From positions 1-64,000 of the forward strand of contig CAJYIW010000023.1 in the NCBI GenBank assembly GCA_913775095.1: a stretch of 64,000 bases of DNA, in the 5' to 3' direction. Within the stretch, counting starts at the first letter, position 1, and each line of letters begins with the position of its first letter. Source of the stretch: an uncultured Siphonobacter sp. (GTDB lineage: Bacteria; Bacteroidota; Bacteroidia; Cytophagales; Spirosomataceae). Made by a program: the position numbers and the translations under genes. The notes under the pieces are model-generated. The model searched no databases. It had not been told where the DNA came from and was given only the letters and a program-made list of their open reading frames with translations. This document shows positions 53,982-62,149 of the stretch, piece by piece.

Positions 53982-55961
53982 TTAATACTTCATGAATCGC
54001 TTACTAACCTTAATTCCTTCGCGAGTGGTAATGGAAAGAATATACATTCCCGGCAGTAAATGAGCAATTTGAATTTCGCTTCGCTTTTCCTCCGAAAGCG
54101 ATTGTTCGTAAAGCAAAATCCCCTGAAGCGAGTACAGGCGAACTGTCCCGGAAATGGAAGGACCGTAGCTCAGAGTAACCAGATCGGTAGCGGGGTTAGG
54201 CGTGATTTGCCAGCTTTGGCTCAGGTACTCCTCACTTAGGGAGGACGCCTGGACGGATGCCTGGGCGTAGGCCGATTCCGAGAGGGAGTTAATGGCTTTT
54301 AGCCGATAGGTATAGGCCGTATTGGGTTCCGCATTTAAATCCCGGTATTGCATTCGATCAACCGTAGTCAGGTACTCAAAACGATTGAGGGAATCTACTT
54401 TTCGTTCCACTACGTACTGCTCGGCTCCCGTCACCTCGGGCCAGGAAAGAGTCACGACGCCGTTTTGCAGGCGGGCTTGCAGCGTAGGCGTAGCCAGAGC
54501 CTGACCTACCGGAAATTGATGAAAAGTAAAGGCCGCGAGTCCCTGCGGGTTTTTAATGTAAGGGCCAATGAAAGGAGAGATCGGCAGAGCATACGAGTCG
54601 GAGGGTAAATACGTTAGCGAATTGAGCGAAACCGACCGGCTAAGCTTCAAATGAATTTCATTACCCTGTGCCGTAGCTGAACTGATGGGCAGTACACTGG
54701 ATTGATTTCCGTTGATGTAGAAAAAGTTTTTCAGACTCAGTAAATAGAATCCAATTACTGAATCAGCGGGCCAGGTAACGGGCTGATCAAACTGAAGCAC
54801 GAGCTGGGAAGCGGCGGGGTCTTCAAAATAAACTTTCCGAATATCAGGGGCCCGCAGGCCTTCAGCCAGTGGTGTGCCGTAATGCCGGGGCGAAAGGTAA
54901 TTGACCAGACGGGTAGCCAGCGTTGCGTAGCCCTGGCGGTTGTAATGCACGCCATCGTAACCGGGCTGGCCCACGGTGGCAAAAGAATTCATTTTCGGAT
55001 AAAGGGTGGACGTCTTTCGCTGGAATTCCCGAATCGTATTACCCGGATTTGAAAGAAGACGAGGGATGTCCATTTGCATGATGACGAACTCATCGACGAT
55101 GGGGTAATAATCTTTCTCCCAGAGTTTCTGGAGCTTGTCAAACAGTTCCGGATAATTAGGGGTTTGGGTGAAGGCATCGTTTTCGCCATGGTAGAAGAAA
55201 AAAGCCCTGATTCGACTCGCGTGTGACTTGGAAACGCGAAGTTTTAAGTGATTATAATAATTGGAAGGCTGTCCCTGAAAATAGGATAACTCCTGGATAG
55301 AAGTACCGGGAAAGGCTCCGTTGATGACGCAGGTAGGAATCCCGTATTTTTGCAGGATTTGATTTTGTAATTCCAGCCCCCAGTATCCGATCCCCGAAAC
55401 CGCCCAGCTGGCATTGATCCAGGACGTATCCGCGAAGGTTACCGGCGTATTATCCGATGTAGGAAGGGCGGAAAACGTACGAATGTATTTGTCATTGACG
55501 GGCGAGCTCATGATGGCATTGGCATTGGACTGTCCGTAAATGGCATAGATGTCGCCCGCTACAATATCCGTACACGAAGCTACCTGAATGGAATCGGTGG
55601 CATTACAGCAGTACACCCGAAACGAATAGTCAGCCTTTTCAGCTTTGATGGTGGGGTATAACGCAAAGGAGGACTGAGTCCCATTCAGGGGCTTGAAGCT
55701 CGATCGATGGTAAGAAACATACTTTCCATTGCGGTAAGTAGTCACCGAGATATAGTTCCAGGTTTTCGAGTCGGAGGTTCGTCCGGTAATGGGAACCTGA
55801 GCCGAATTATCATCATTGCGGGCGTAGAGCTGATAATTTCTGGGAAGCTGATCAAAAACGATTGGACCCACGTGCTGAGACTGAGCCGTACTGCGAACGA
55901 CACCAATTAGATTCAGCAAAATAAAAAGTAAACAGACGGTCTGGGGTAAAATGTACTTCAT
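53982..55961 (-). CDS. Secreted SGNH/sialate O-acetylesterase-like protein with T9SS sorting domain
   Basis: A 659-residue exported hydrolase. I start at 55961 (MKYILPQTVCLLFILLNLIG, signal peptide; a TATTTTTG box at 56010-56003 on the minus strand supports it over 55994). The catalytic region has IYGQSNA (nucleophile Ser), FYHGENDA, and DGVHYN with the Asp/His pair, as in carbohydrate esterase family sialate O-acetylesterases. A fibronectin type III domain (about 515-600) and a T9SS type A C-terminal domain (ITPNPATDLVTLSYG ... SKRFMKY) follow. It probably removes acetyl groups from external glycans. Confidence 0.87.
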   Translation of the reverse strand: MKYILPQTVCLLFILLNLIGVVRSTAQSQHVGPIVFDQLPRNYQLYARNDDNSAQVPITGRTSDSKTWNYISVTTYRNGKYVSYHRSSFKPLNGTQSSFALYPTIKAEKADYSFRVYCCNATDSIQVASCTDIVAGDIYAIYGQSNANAIMSSPVNDKYIRTFSALPTSDNTPVTFADTSWINASWAVSGIGYWGLELQNQILQKYGIPTCVINGAFPGTSIQELSYFQGQPSNYYNHLKLRVSKSHASRIRAFFFYHGENDAFTQTPNYPELFDKLQKLWEKDYYPIVDEFVIMQMDIPRLLSNPGNTIREFQRKTSTLYPKMNSFATVGQPGYDGVHYNRQGYATLATRLVNYLSPRHYGTPLAEGLRAPDIRKVYFEDPAASQLVLQFDQPVTWPADSVIGFYLLSLKNFFYINGNQSSVLPISSATAQGNEIHLKLSRSVSLNSLTYLPSDSYALPISPFIGPYIKNPQGLAAFTFHQFPVGQALATPTLQARLQNGVVTLSWPEVTGAEQYVVERKVDSLNRFEYLTTVDRMQYRDLNAEPNTAYTYRLKAINSLSESAYAQASVQASSLSEEYLSQSWQITPNPATDLVTLSYGPSISGTVRLYSLQGILLYEQSLSEEKRSEIQIAHLLPGMYILSITTREGIKVSKRFMKY

Positions 55962-56077
55962 TCGAAAGGGTTGATACGTAAGAGTCTCAGGCAAAAGAAC
56001 TTCAAAAATACAGCCGAATGGTCAGGAAGGTTTTCTTCTCTCGACTATTTCCTCGTTTTTAATCTGACTTTTCTCGT

Positions 56078-56111
56078 AAAAGCAGAAGGCTGGAATGAAC
56101 CAGCCTTCTGC
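56078..56111 (-). terminator. Terminator of rocD
   Basis: GCAGAAGGCTGG and CCAGCCTTCTGC form a 12-bp perfect stem with a 6-base loop; a TTTT run follows on the minus strand. It begins 12 bases after the rocD stop. Confidence 0.85.
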
Positions 56112-56123
56112 ATCTGCTACGTT

Positions 56124-57377
56124 TTAATTCTCAACCTGTGCGTTTTGGAAAGAAAGGACGACTCGTTCAATGATATCGCAGGCCTTCTGCATTTGGGCCT
56201 CTGTAATGACCAGGGGCGGGGCAAAACGAATTTTATTCCCGTGCGTGGGCTTGGCCAGCAAACCGTTTTCCCTGAATTGCATACAAAGCTCCCAGGCCGT
56301 GCTACTTTCTTCAGTATCGTTGATGACCACGGCATTGAGAAGCCCTCTGCCCCGGACCAGCGTAATAAGATCCGACTTCTGAATCAGGGCATTCATCCGG
56401 CTCCGGAAAAGTTCACCCATTTGCTGAGCATTATCGGCTAGTTTTTCCTGGCGTAATACATCCAGAGCAGCTACGGTAACGGCACAGGCCAGGGGGTTAC
56501 CGCCATACGTACTGCCGTGCTCGCCGGGGCGGATGGTGAGCATGATTTCGTCGTCTGCTAAAACGCAGGAAACCGGATACACGCCCCCGGAAAGAGCCTT
56601 ACCTAAAATAAGAACATCGGGCCGTACCCCTTCGTGGTCGCAGGCTAGTCGCTGGCCGGTCCGACCCAGTCCTGTTTGTACTTCATCGGCAATGAAAAGG
56701 ACGTTGTATCGGGTACATAATTCCCGAACCCCTTTCAAATAACCTTCGTCGGGCACCACTACGCCAGCCTCTCCCTGAATGGGTTCGACCATAAAGCCCG
56801 CAATGGTGGGGTCAGAAGCCAGAGTTTGCTCGAGAGCCTGGAGATCGTTATAAGGAATAATGACATAACCCGGCAGAAAAGGACCGTAATCATTGGTACT
56901 GTCCGGATCCGTAGAAGCCGAAATGGCGGCCAGGGTCCGGCCCCAGAAGTTACCCGCTGCATACACCGTTTTAGCCTGGTTAGCCGGAATGCCTTTGACT
57001 TTATAAGCCCATTTCCGGGTAAGCTTCAGAGCAGTTTCTCCGCCTTCCACGCCCGAATTCATCATCAGGACTTTATCGTAGCCAAAATAGTCACACAGGT
57101 ATTTTTCGCATTCACCCAGCTGATCCGAGTAAAAGGCCCGTGACGTGAGCGTCAGGGTTTGGGCCTGCCGGGTTAGGGCTTCAATGATGCGGGGGTGGCA
57201 ATGGCCCTGATTAACGGCGGAATACGCCGAGAGAAAATCCAGATATTCCTGGCCTTCAACATCGTACACATGAACGCCCTGGCCCCGACTCAGGACCACG
57301 GGCAGGGGATGATAATTGTGAGCACCGTATTGCTCTTCCAGAGCCATAGCTCGTTGCGTGGCTGTTTTCATGAACAT
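56124..57377 (-). CDS. rocD: Ornithine aminotransferase
   Basis: A PLP-dependent class III aminotransferase converting ornithine and 2-oxoglutarate to glutamate semialdehyde and glutamate. The 417 residues contain [30 protein letters not shown] (both characteristic of ornithine aminotransferase), [11 protein letters not shown], the Asp in [14 protein letters not shown], and the PLP lysine in [10 protein letters not shown] second ATG at 57371, with AGG nearby, may be the true start. Single gene. Confidence 0.93.
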   Translation of the reverse strand: MFMKTATQRAMALEEQYGAHNYHPLPVVLSRGQGVHVYDVEGQEYLDFLSAYSAVNQGHCHPRIIEALTRQAQTLTLTSRAFYSDQLGECEKYLCDYFGYDKVLMMNSGVEGGETALKLTRKWAYKVKGIPANQAKTVYAAGNFWGRTLAAISASTDPDSTNDYGPFLPGYVIIPYNDLQALEQTLASDPTIAGFMVEPIQGEAGVVVPDEGYLKGVRELCTRYNVLFIADEVQTGLGRTGQRLACDHEGVRPDVLILGKALSGGVYPVSCVLADDEIMLTIRPGEHGSTYGGNPLACAVTVAALDVLRQEKLADNAQQMGELFRSRMNALIQKSDLITLVRGRGLLNAVVINDTEESSTAWELCMQFRENGLLAKPTHGNKIRFAPPLVITEAQMQKACDIIERVVLSFQNAQVEN

Positions 57378-57774
57378 CCTGTAGGTTAACTAGTAAAAAC
57401 AATAGAAAAAAGCTTTGAATTACTGGTAAACCGGTATTTCACTCGAGGTGGCAATAACGTAGAGGAGCTGATCAGAAGAGCTGCGGATGCGGTGAAGTTT
57501 ACAGAAATGACCGTACAAAGCTCCCGCCGTTGCCGACCGCCGAAGCTTGGTCGGACAAAGCACAAAGGTTACTTTATGAAAATGAAAATCGGCCATGTGA
57601 ATTGCTATCAGATTGGCCTAAGATACTCCAAAAGCAGCAGAAGCCCAATTTTTAAGGGAAAAGGATATCGCATCAGCGAGCTCTGAAAAGGGTCTTCAAC
57701 GAGTTTCATGAAGTACTGGGCTTTTGGCATACGAACCTTTCCTTCCTGAGTAATTTTAAAATTATATCCATATG
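57378..57774. other. Gene-free stretch before the iron operon
   Basis: About 400 bases without a convincing gene. One frame (about 57390-57686) stays open for some 100 codons without a good start and includes LVNRYFTRGGNNVEELIRRA, which looks coding-like but matches nothing I recognise; it may be a decayed gene fragment. A CCGACC/GGTCGG hairpin lies at 57533-57554. Confidence 0.5.
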
Positions 57775-57777
57775 TAT

Positions 57778-57796
57778 ATTTGGACTAAGTCTAAAT
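57778..57796. promoter_or_regulatory. 19-bp dyad operator in the promoter of the iron operon
   Basis: ATTTGGACT-A-AGTCTAAAT is a 9-bp inverted repeat with one mismatch around a central A. It lies over the -33 element and the spacer of the promoter below. Size and symmetry are those of DtxR/IdeR/MntR-type or Fur-type operators; the regulator is not identified. Confidence 0.65.
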
Positions 57797-57808
57797 AAAC
57801 TATATTTG
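57780..57808 (+). promoter_or_regulatory. Promoter of the TonB receptor/DUF4374/PepSY operon
   Basis: TTG (57780-57782), an 18-base spacer and TATATTTG (57801-57808) match the Bacteroidota consensus, with a second TATATTTG at 57775-57782. The start codon is 84 bases downstream. The dyad at 57778-57796 covers the -33 box, so a bound repressor would block it. Confidence 0.75.
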
Positions 57809-57892
57809 AGCCATCAAAAAGCTAAACAGCGAAAAGGACTCGTCTTCGAATGCTTTACGACGGATGAAAAGCTTTTAAATGTGACTTTATAG

Positions 57893-60232
57893 ATGTATTC
57901 CAGACTTTTTTTGCTGGTGTGTTTAGGCATGCTTGCTCTATCTTCCCAAGCTCAGCAACCGGGTATTATTCGAGGAGTGATTCGCAACCCTTCCGGTAAC
58001 CCACTTCAGGCGATCACCATTAAAATTCCGGAGCTTCGTAAAATCACCACTTCCAATCAGGGAGGAGAATACCGGTTTACGAATCTGGCTTCTGGTTATT
58101 ATACGCTGATTTTTAGTGGAGTAGGTTTACGGACCATCGAAAAGAAGGCCGAGGTGAAAGCCGGAGAAGAGACCTTCCTGGAAGTTACCTTGCAGGACCA
58201 TACGGTCGATCTGAACACGGTTACCGTCGTGGGCCGAACGGAGGTTCAGGAAGTGAACCGCCAGGCTTTTAACGTGACTGCCGTGGATGCCAAGCAATTG
58301 TATAACTCCACGCTTGATTTGAGCAGTGCCCTGGACCGGGTATCCGGCGTGCGGGTTCGGGAGTCCGGTGGCGTCGGTTCCAGTTTCAACCTGTCCCTGA
58401 ACGGCTTTTCGGGAAACCGGATTCGCTACTTCATTGATGGCGTACCGATGGATAACTTCGGTTCTTCGTTTCAGATCAATAACATTCCCATCAATATCGC
58501 CGACCGGGTTGAGGTGTACAAAGGCGTAGTGCCGATCTGGCTGGGTTCGGATGCTCTGGGCGGAGCCATTAACATTGTCACCGGGGATCGTTACCGAAAT
58601 TACGTAGATGCCTCTTATTCTTTCGGTTCTTTCAACACCCACCGCAGTGTAGTCAACGCCGCTTTCACCAGCAAAAGTGGATTTACTTTCCGGCTGAACG
58701 CTTTCCAGAATTATTCCGACAACAACTATAAAGTCACGGTCGATGCGGCAGACATCTATACAGGTGCCTACACCCGTGATGCCGTAGTCCGACGCTTTCA
58801 TGACACGTACCACAACGAGACGATAGTAGCGAATGTGGGTGTGGTGGGTAAAAAATTTGCTGATCAGTTACTGGTAGGGATTACGCTGGGAAAAAATTAC
58901 AAGGAGCTTCAAACGGGAGCCCGGATGGTAGCGGTATACGGAGGCTGGAATCGACGGGGTAACCTTGTAATGCCCACTTTAAAGTACCGTAAGACAGACC
59001 TTATCAAAGGGTTGGATGTCACCGTAAATGCCAACTATAACCTGGGGAAAGAACAGAACATCGACACGCTGTCGGCCCGGTTTGACTGGTACGGTAACTC
59101 CAAGCCGAATCCCAATGGAGAGGGCCGGGGCCGAAGTCTTTCCAAATATGGGAATAACAACGGATTAATGACGGCTACGGTTAACTACAAACTCTCAGAC
59201 CGGCAGACCATCGCCCTAAGCAACGCCTTCAGTACCTTCAACCGGAAGGGCTCGGATGTTTATAATGAAAACTTTACGCAAGGACAGGTACGGCCCCGAC
59301 TCAATAAAAACGTATTAGGGCTGGGGTACACCTACGATGAGAAAGACCAATGGAGCACGTCTGTTTTTGGTAAGTATTTACATCAAAGTACTCCCGGACA
59401 GGCCACATTTAATAAAATGGGTTTTGGTGCGGCAGTAAGCTACTTCGTCATACCCAGTCTTCAGCTAAAAGCTTCCTACGAACGGGCAAATCGCTTACCT
59501 GAAGCCAACGAACTTTTCGGCGATGTGGAATTAGTGCAGGGTAATCTTGCCCTGAAACCTGAGGAAAGCCAGAATATCAATGCTGGATTCAGCTACGGTT
59601 TTGCGGCTCAGGAAGATCACCATTTCCTGATTAATGCGAATGCGATTTACCGGTATTCTGATAACTACATCTATTCCCGATTCAATCAGAACCAATCGGC
59701 TCTGGTATTGGATAACCTGGACGGCGTATTTACCCTGGGTGGCGAGGGAGAGCTTCGGTATTCGTACAAAAAATTCCTCTCGGTCGGAGCAACCCTTACT
59801 TACCAATACCTTCAGAACCAGCAGGAATACGTCTACGATACCAACGGCAATAAGGTCCTGAGCCCGGTCTATAAAGATCAGATGCCGAATATTCCCTACC
59901 TGTTCGGAAACGCAGATGCCTCGGTTATTCTGAGAGACCTGGGCCAGAAGGGCAACGTACTCAACATAGGCTATAATATGCTGTATGTCCACGCTTTCTG
60001 GCTGTACTGGCCTAGCCTGGGCGGTAGTGGAGGTGGAGATAAATACGGCGTTCCCATGCAGTTGACGCATGATGTCAATGCGGTATACAGCGTTAAAAAC
60101 GGACGCTATAACATCGGTCTTGAGGTAAGAAACATCACCGACCGACGCCTCTACGACAACTTCAGCTTACAAAAGCCCGGACGTGGCTTCTACCTGAACT
60201 TACGCTATTTCTTTAATTCTTTTAAAATCTAA
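57893..60232 (+). CDS. TonB-dependent receptor of a Xus-like iron-chelate operon
   Basis: A 779-residue outer-membrane receptor: signal peptide ending SSQAQ (about 21), CarboxypepD_reg-like domain (GVIRNPSGNPLQAITIKI, 27-44 onward), plug (VTVVGRTEVQEVNRQAFNV; FIDGVPMDNFGSSFQ; VEVYKGVVPIWLGSDALGGA), and beta-barrel ending GRGFYLNLRYFF. The size and context, with a DUF4374 lipoprotein six bases downstream and a PepSY protein in the same operon, match XusA-type receptors for ferric siderophores. The ligand is inferred to be an iron chelate. Confidence 0.9.
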   Translation: MYSRLFLLVCLGMLALSSQAQQPGIIRGVIRNPSGNPLQAITIKIPELRKITTSNQGGEYRFTNLASGYYTLIFSGVGLRTIEKKAEVKAGEETFLEVTLQDHTVDLNTVTVVGRTEVQEVNRQAFNVTAVDAKQLYNSTLDLSSALDRVSGVRVRESGGVGSSFNLSLNGFSGNRIRYFIDGVPMDNFGSSFQINNIPINIADRVEVYKGVVPIWLGSDALGGAINIVTGDRYRNYVDASYSFGSFNTHRSVVNAAFTSKSGFTFRLNAFQNYSDNNYKVTVDAADIYTGAYTRDAVVRRFHDTYHNETIVANVGVVGKKFADQLLVGITLGKNYKELQTGARMVAVYGGWNRRGNLVMPTLKYRKTDLIKGLDVTVNANYNLGKEQNIDTLSARFDWYGNSKPNPNGEGRGRSLSKYGNNNGLMTATVNYKLSDRQTIALSNAFSTFNRKGSDVYNENFTQGQVRPRLNKNVLGLGYTYDEKDQWSTSVFGKYLHQSTPGQATFNKMGFGAAVSYFVIPSLQLKASYERANRLPEANELFGDVELVQGNLALKPEESQNINAGFSYGFAAQEDHHFLINANAIYRYSDNYIYSRFNQNQSALVLDNLDGVFTLGGEGELRYSYKKFLSVGATLTYQYLQNQQEYVYDTNGNKVLSPVYKDQMPNIPYLFGNADASVILRDLGQKGNVLNIGYNMLYVHAFWLYWPSLGGSGGGDKYGVPMQLTHDVNAVYSVKNGRYNIGLEVRNITDRRLYDNFSLQKPGRGFYLNLRYFFNSFKI

Positions 60233-60238
60233 CTTTCC

Positions 60239-61447
60239 ATGAAATTAAGATCAACGCTTGCTCTGGCTTTGGCCGCTGGAATGCTGGCCTCGTGTGCCAA
60301 AACGGAATCTGAATCAGGAAATCCCAAATCAGGCAATTTTATATTAACCGTTACTCCGGCGGCAACGACGGGTGTAGCCGATTACCTGCTGACCTCGCAA
60401 ACGCTGGACTCCGACACCATTTCGACGAAAGGCAATGGGGTAGAGCAGGACGGGTCCTATCGCTATTACGTCACGCACAACGGCAAATTTTTCAGCATGC
60501 TGTATGGTCAGGGTAACCCCGGAGCCGTGACGGCTTATAACATCCAGAATGGTAAGCTCAATAAGCTGACCAACTTCCAGACGGAAACCGTACAGGCTTT
60601 TGCTCCGGTGAATGATGATCTGTTACTCTTCAAGATTTCAAGAAACAAGAATACACCTAATTCAAGCTGGTATAAAGTGAATACCAACAGTCTGACCATT
60701 ACTGCCGAAGGAACCGTCAATACCCTGGAAATGACGGGCCTCGGAGAGCTGGCTCACTTTACCTGGATCAAACAGGTAGGTACGAAAGTATTTGCTCCGT
60801 ACCAAACCATTATTGATCGTAGTTTCAATACCAAATATCCTAATCAGGCTTCTATCGCCATTTTTAATTATGCCGATATGAAACTTGAGAAAATAATTAC
60901 GGATACGCGTATCAGTTTCATTGGTCAGTATTTCCAGGATGGTCTTTCGGTGCAGGAAAATGGAGATGTATACGGATTTTCACCAGCCGCGGCTACAACG
61001 GATGGAAAAGTTTCTACGGCCAAGCCTTCCGCCATTGTGAAAATCAAGTCGGGCACGACCGAGTTTGATCAAAGCTATTTCTTTGATGTAGAGGCCGCCA
61101 GCAGTGGCCTGAGCATTACCTCATGGATGTATTTAGGGAACAATACCTACATCGTTAATGCCTCAACTAAGGCTGAAAAACTCGAGGGATCTTCGAGTAT
61201 ACGGGTAGGAATTGTAAACGTGGTGGATAAGACTTACAAAGCGGTAACGGGCATGCCTGAATTAACAACGATTTCCAGCCTGACCACTAATAACTACACA
61301 TCGAAGGATGGCAAAACGGGTTACATTGGCGTAAACCTGAAAGACGGCACGAGCTACGTTTACAAGATCGACGCCAGTACGCAAAAAGCTACGCGGGGTC
61401 TGCGGGTAGAAGGCGGTACGCTGACGGCAGTACAACACCTGGATTAA
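60239..61447 (+). CDS. DUF4374 surface lipoprotein (XusB-like)
   Basis: A 402-residue lipoprotein (lipobox LASC, Cys19). The residues after the Cys, AKTESESG, are acidic, which fits surface-export signals of Bacteroidota. The body shows propeller-like units (VTAYNIQNGKLNKLTNFQTE, WYKVNTNSLTITAEGTVN, AIFNYADMKLEKIITDTR, IGVNLKDGTSYVYKIDAST) typical of DUF4374. In B. thetaiotaomicron the DUF4374 protein XusB binds ferric enterobactin next to XusA. Six bases after the receptor, thus cotranscribed. Ligand binding here is inference. Confidence 0.85.
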   Translation: MKLRSTLALALAAGMLASCAKTESESGNPKSGNFILTVTPAATTGVADYLLTSQTLDSDTISTKGNGVEQDGSYRYYVTHNGKFFSMLYGQGNPGAVTAYNIQNGKLNKLTNFQTETVQAFAPVNDDLLLFKISRNKNTPNSSWYKVNTNSLTITAEGTVNTLEMTGLGELAHFTWIKQVGTKVFAPYQTIIDRSFNTKYPNQASIAIFNYADMKLEKIITDTRISFIGQYFQDGLSVQENGDVYGFSPAAATTDGKVSTAKPSAIVKIKSGTTEFDQSYFFDVEAASSGLSITSWMYLGNNTYIVNASTKAEKLEGSSSIRVGIVNVVDKTYKAVTGMPELTTISSLTTNNYTSKDGKTGYIGVNLKDGTSYVYKIDASTQKATRGLRVEGGTLTAVQHLD

Positions 61448-61461
61448 ATCACCAGCCTAGA

Positions 61462-61499
61462 AATTGCCGGAACCGGAAGCCCTTCCGGTTCCGGCAATT
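61462..61499 (+). other. 17-bp perfect hairpin between XusB-like gene and DUF3325-like gene
   Basis: AATTGCCGGAACCGGAA and TTCCGGTTCCGGCAATT pair without mismatch around a 4-base loop. No T run follows, so it more likely sets mRNA stability or partial termination than ends transcription. Confidence 0.7.
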
Positions 61500-61533
61500 G
61501 TAATTATCACTGACAAATCATCTTTTCCTGCGT

Positions 61534-61863
61534 ATGGTCAGTACTCTCTATTTCATTCAGTTAATCGCTTTCTATCTCTGGCAGGTTACTTCAACCTCCC
61601 ATAAGCGATCCGTCGTGACTGGTTTTGCCGCTTATGCAAACAGGAACAAAGCCCGTACCCGCCTCGTCGGGGGACTTTTGCTGGGGGCAGCTCTGGCAGG
61701 TTTCATTACCCACTGGGGGATTGCCAGCGGCATCATTGGCTTTGTAGTGGGCCTGATGGGTGTGGGTTGCCTGTCGGTAGTGATAGATCCGTTCAACTAC
61801 CTCCGCAGGCAGAGCGTTGCGGCGATTTATGGGTGTTGTGTCTTACTTGAAATGACGATCTGA
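61534..61863 (+). CDS. DUF3325-like small membrane protein
   Basis: A 109-residue inner-membrane protein with about three helices (YFIQLIAFYLWQ; VGGLLLGAALAGFITHW; GIIGFVVGLMGVGCLSVVI). The layout, a basic HKRS segment, R-T-R-L-V, a GxxxGxxGF turn and a DPF loop, resembles DUF3325, a family found beside PepSY and TonB receptor genes in proteobacterial siderophore loci. Function unknown; a helper for the PepSY protein is inferred from position. The next gene starts three bases after its stop. Confidence 0.65.
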   Translation: MVSTLYFIQLIAFYLWQVTSTSHKRSVVTGFAAYANRNKARTRLVGGLLLGAALAGFITHWGIASGIIGFVVGLMGVGCLSVVIDPFNYLRRQSVAAIYGCCVLLEMTI

Positions 61864-61866
61864 ATT

Positions 61867-62142
61867 ATGCCAGCTAATAAAAAGTATCTGACTCAGTCCC
61901 CCTGGATCAGGCTATCTAAAGTAGTAGCCGGCTCGGTGGGGGGGTATGCCGTGACCATCAGCTTTCACGCCGCTCTGACTCGGGTATTTCCCCGGGACGT
62001 AGTCATGGTAACATCCTTCCTGACGGGTTATCTGCTCTGGGCAACGTTGTTACTGGTGGCTTTTCTGATTCCAAAGGCCTGGAAAACCTGGGCGATCTAT
62101 ACCCTTTTGGTGGGTTTATTTTCAGGACTTTATCTCCTCTAG
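61867..62142 (+). CDS. DUF3649-like small membrane protein
   Basis: A 91-residue membrane protein with three helices (SKVVAGSVGGYAVTISFHAAL; VVMVTSFLTGYLLWATLLLV; WAIYTLLVGLFSGLYLL). The R..S.VVAGSVGGYAVT start and the W-containing second helix match the DUF3649 pattern (GGYALT..., LW.FA), known from proteobacterial iron-uptake loci. It is three bases after the DUF3325-like gene and seven before the PepSY gene, so coexpressed. Function unknown. Confidence 0.68.
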   Translation: MPANKKYLTQSPWIRLSKVVAGSVGGYAVTISFHAALTRVFPRDVVMVTSFLTGYLLWATLLLVAFLIPKAWKTWAIYTLLVGLFSGLYLL

Positions 62143-62149
62143 CAAGGCC

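Noticed and set aside
58127-58813. 228-residue minus-strand ORF
   Set aside because: Fully antisense to the TonB receptor, whose frame is clearly coding; a reading-frame shadow.
59531-60070. 179-residue minus-strand ORF
   Set aside because: Antisense to the receptor barrel; no independent evidence.
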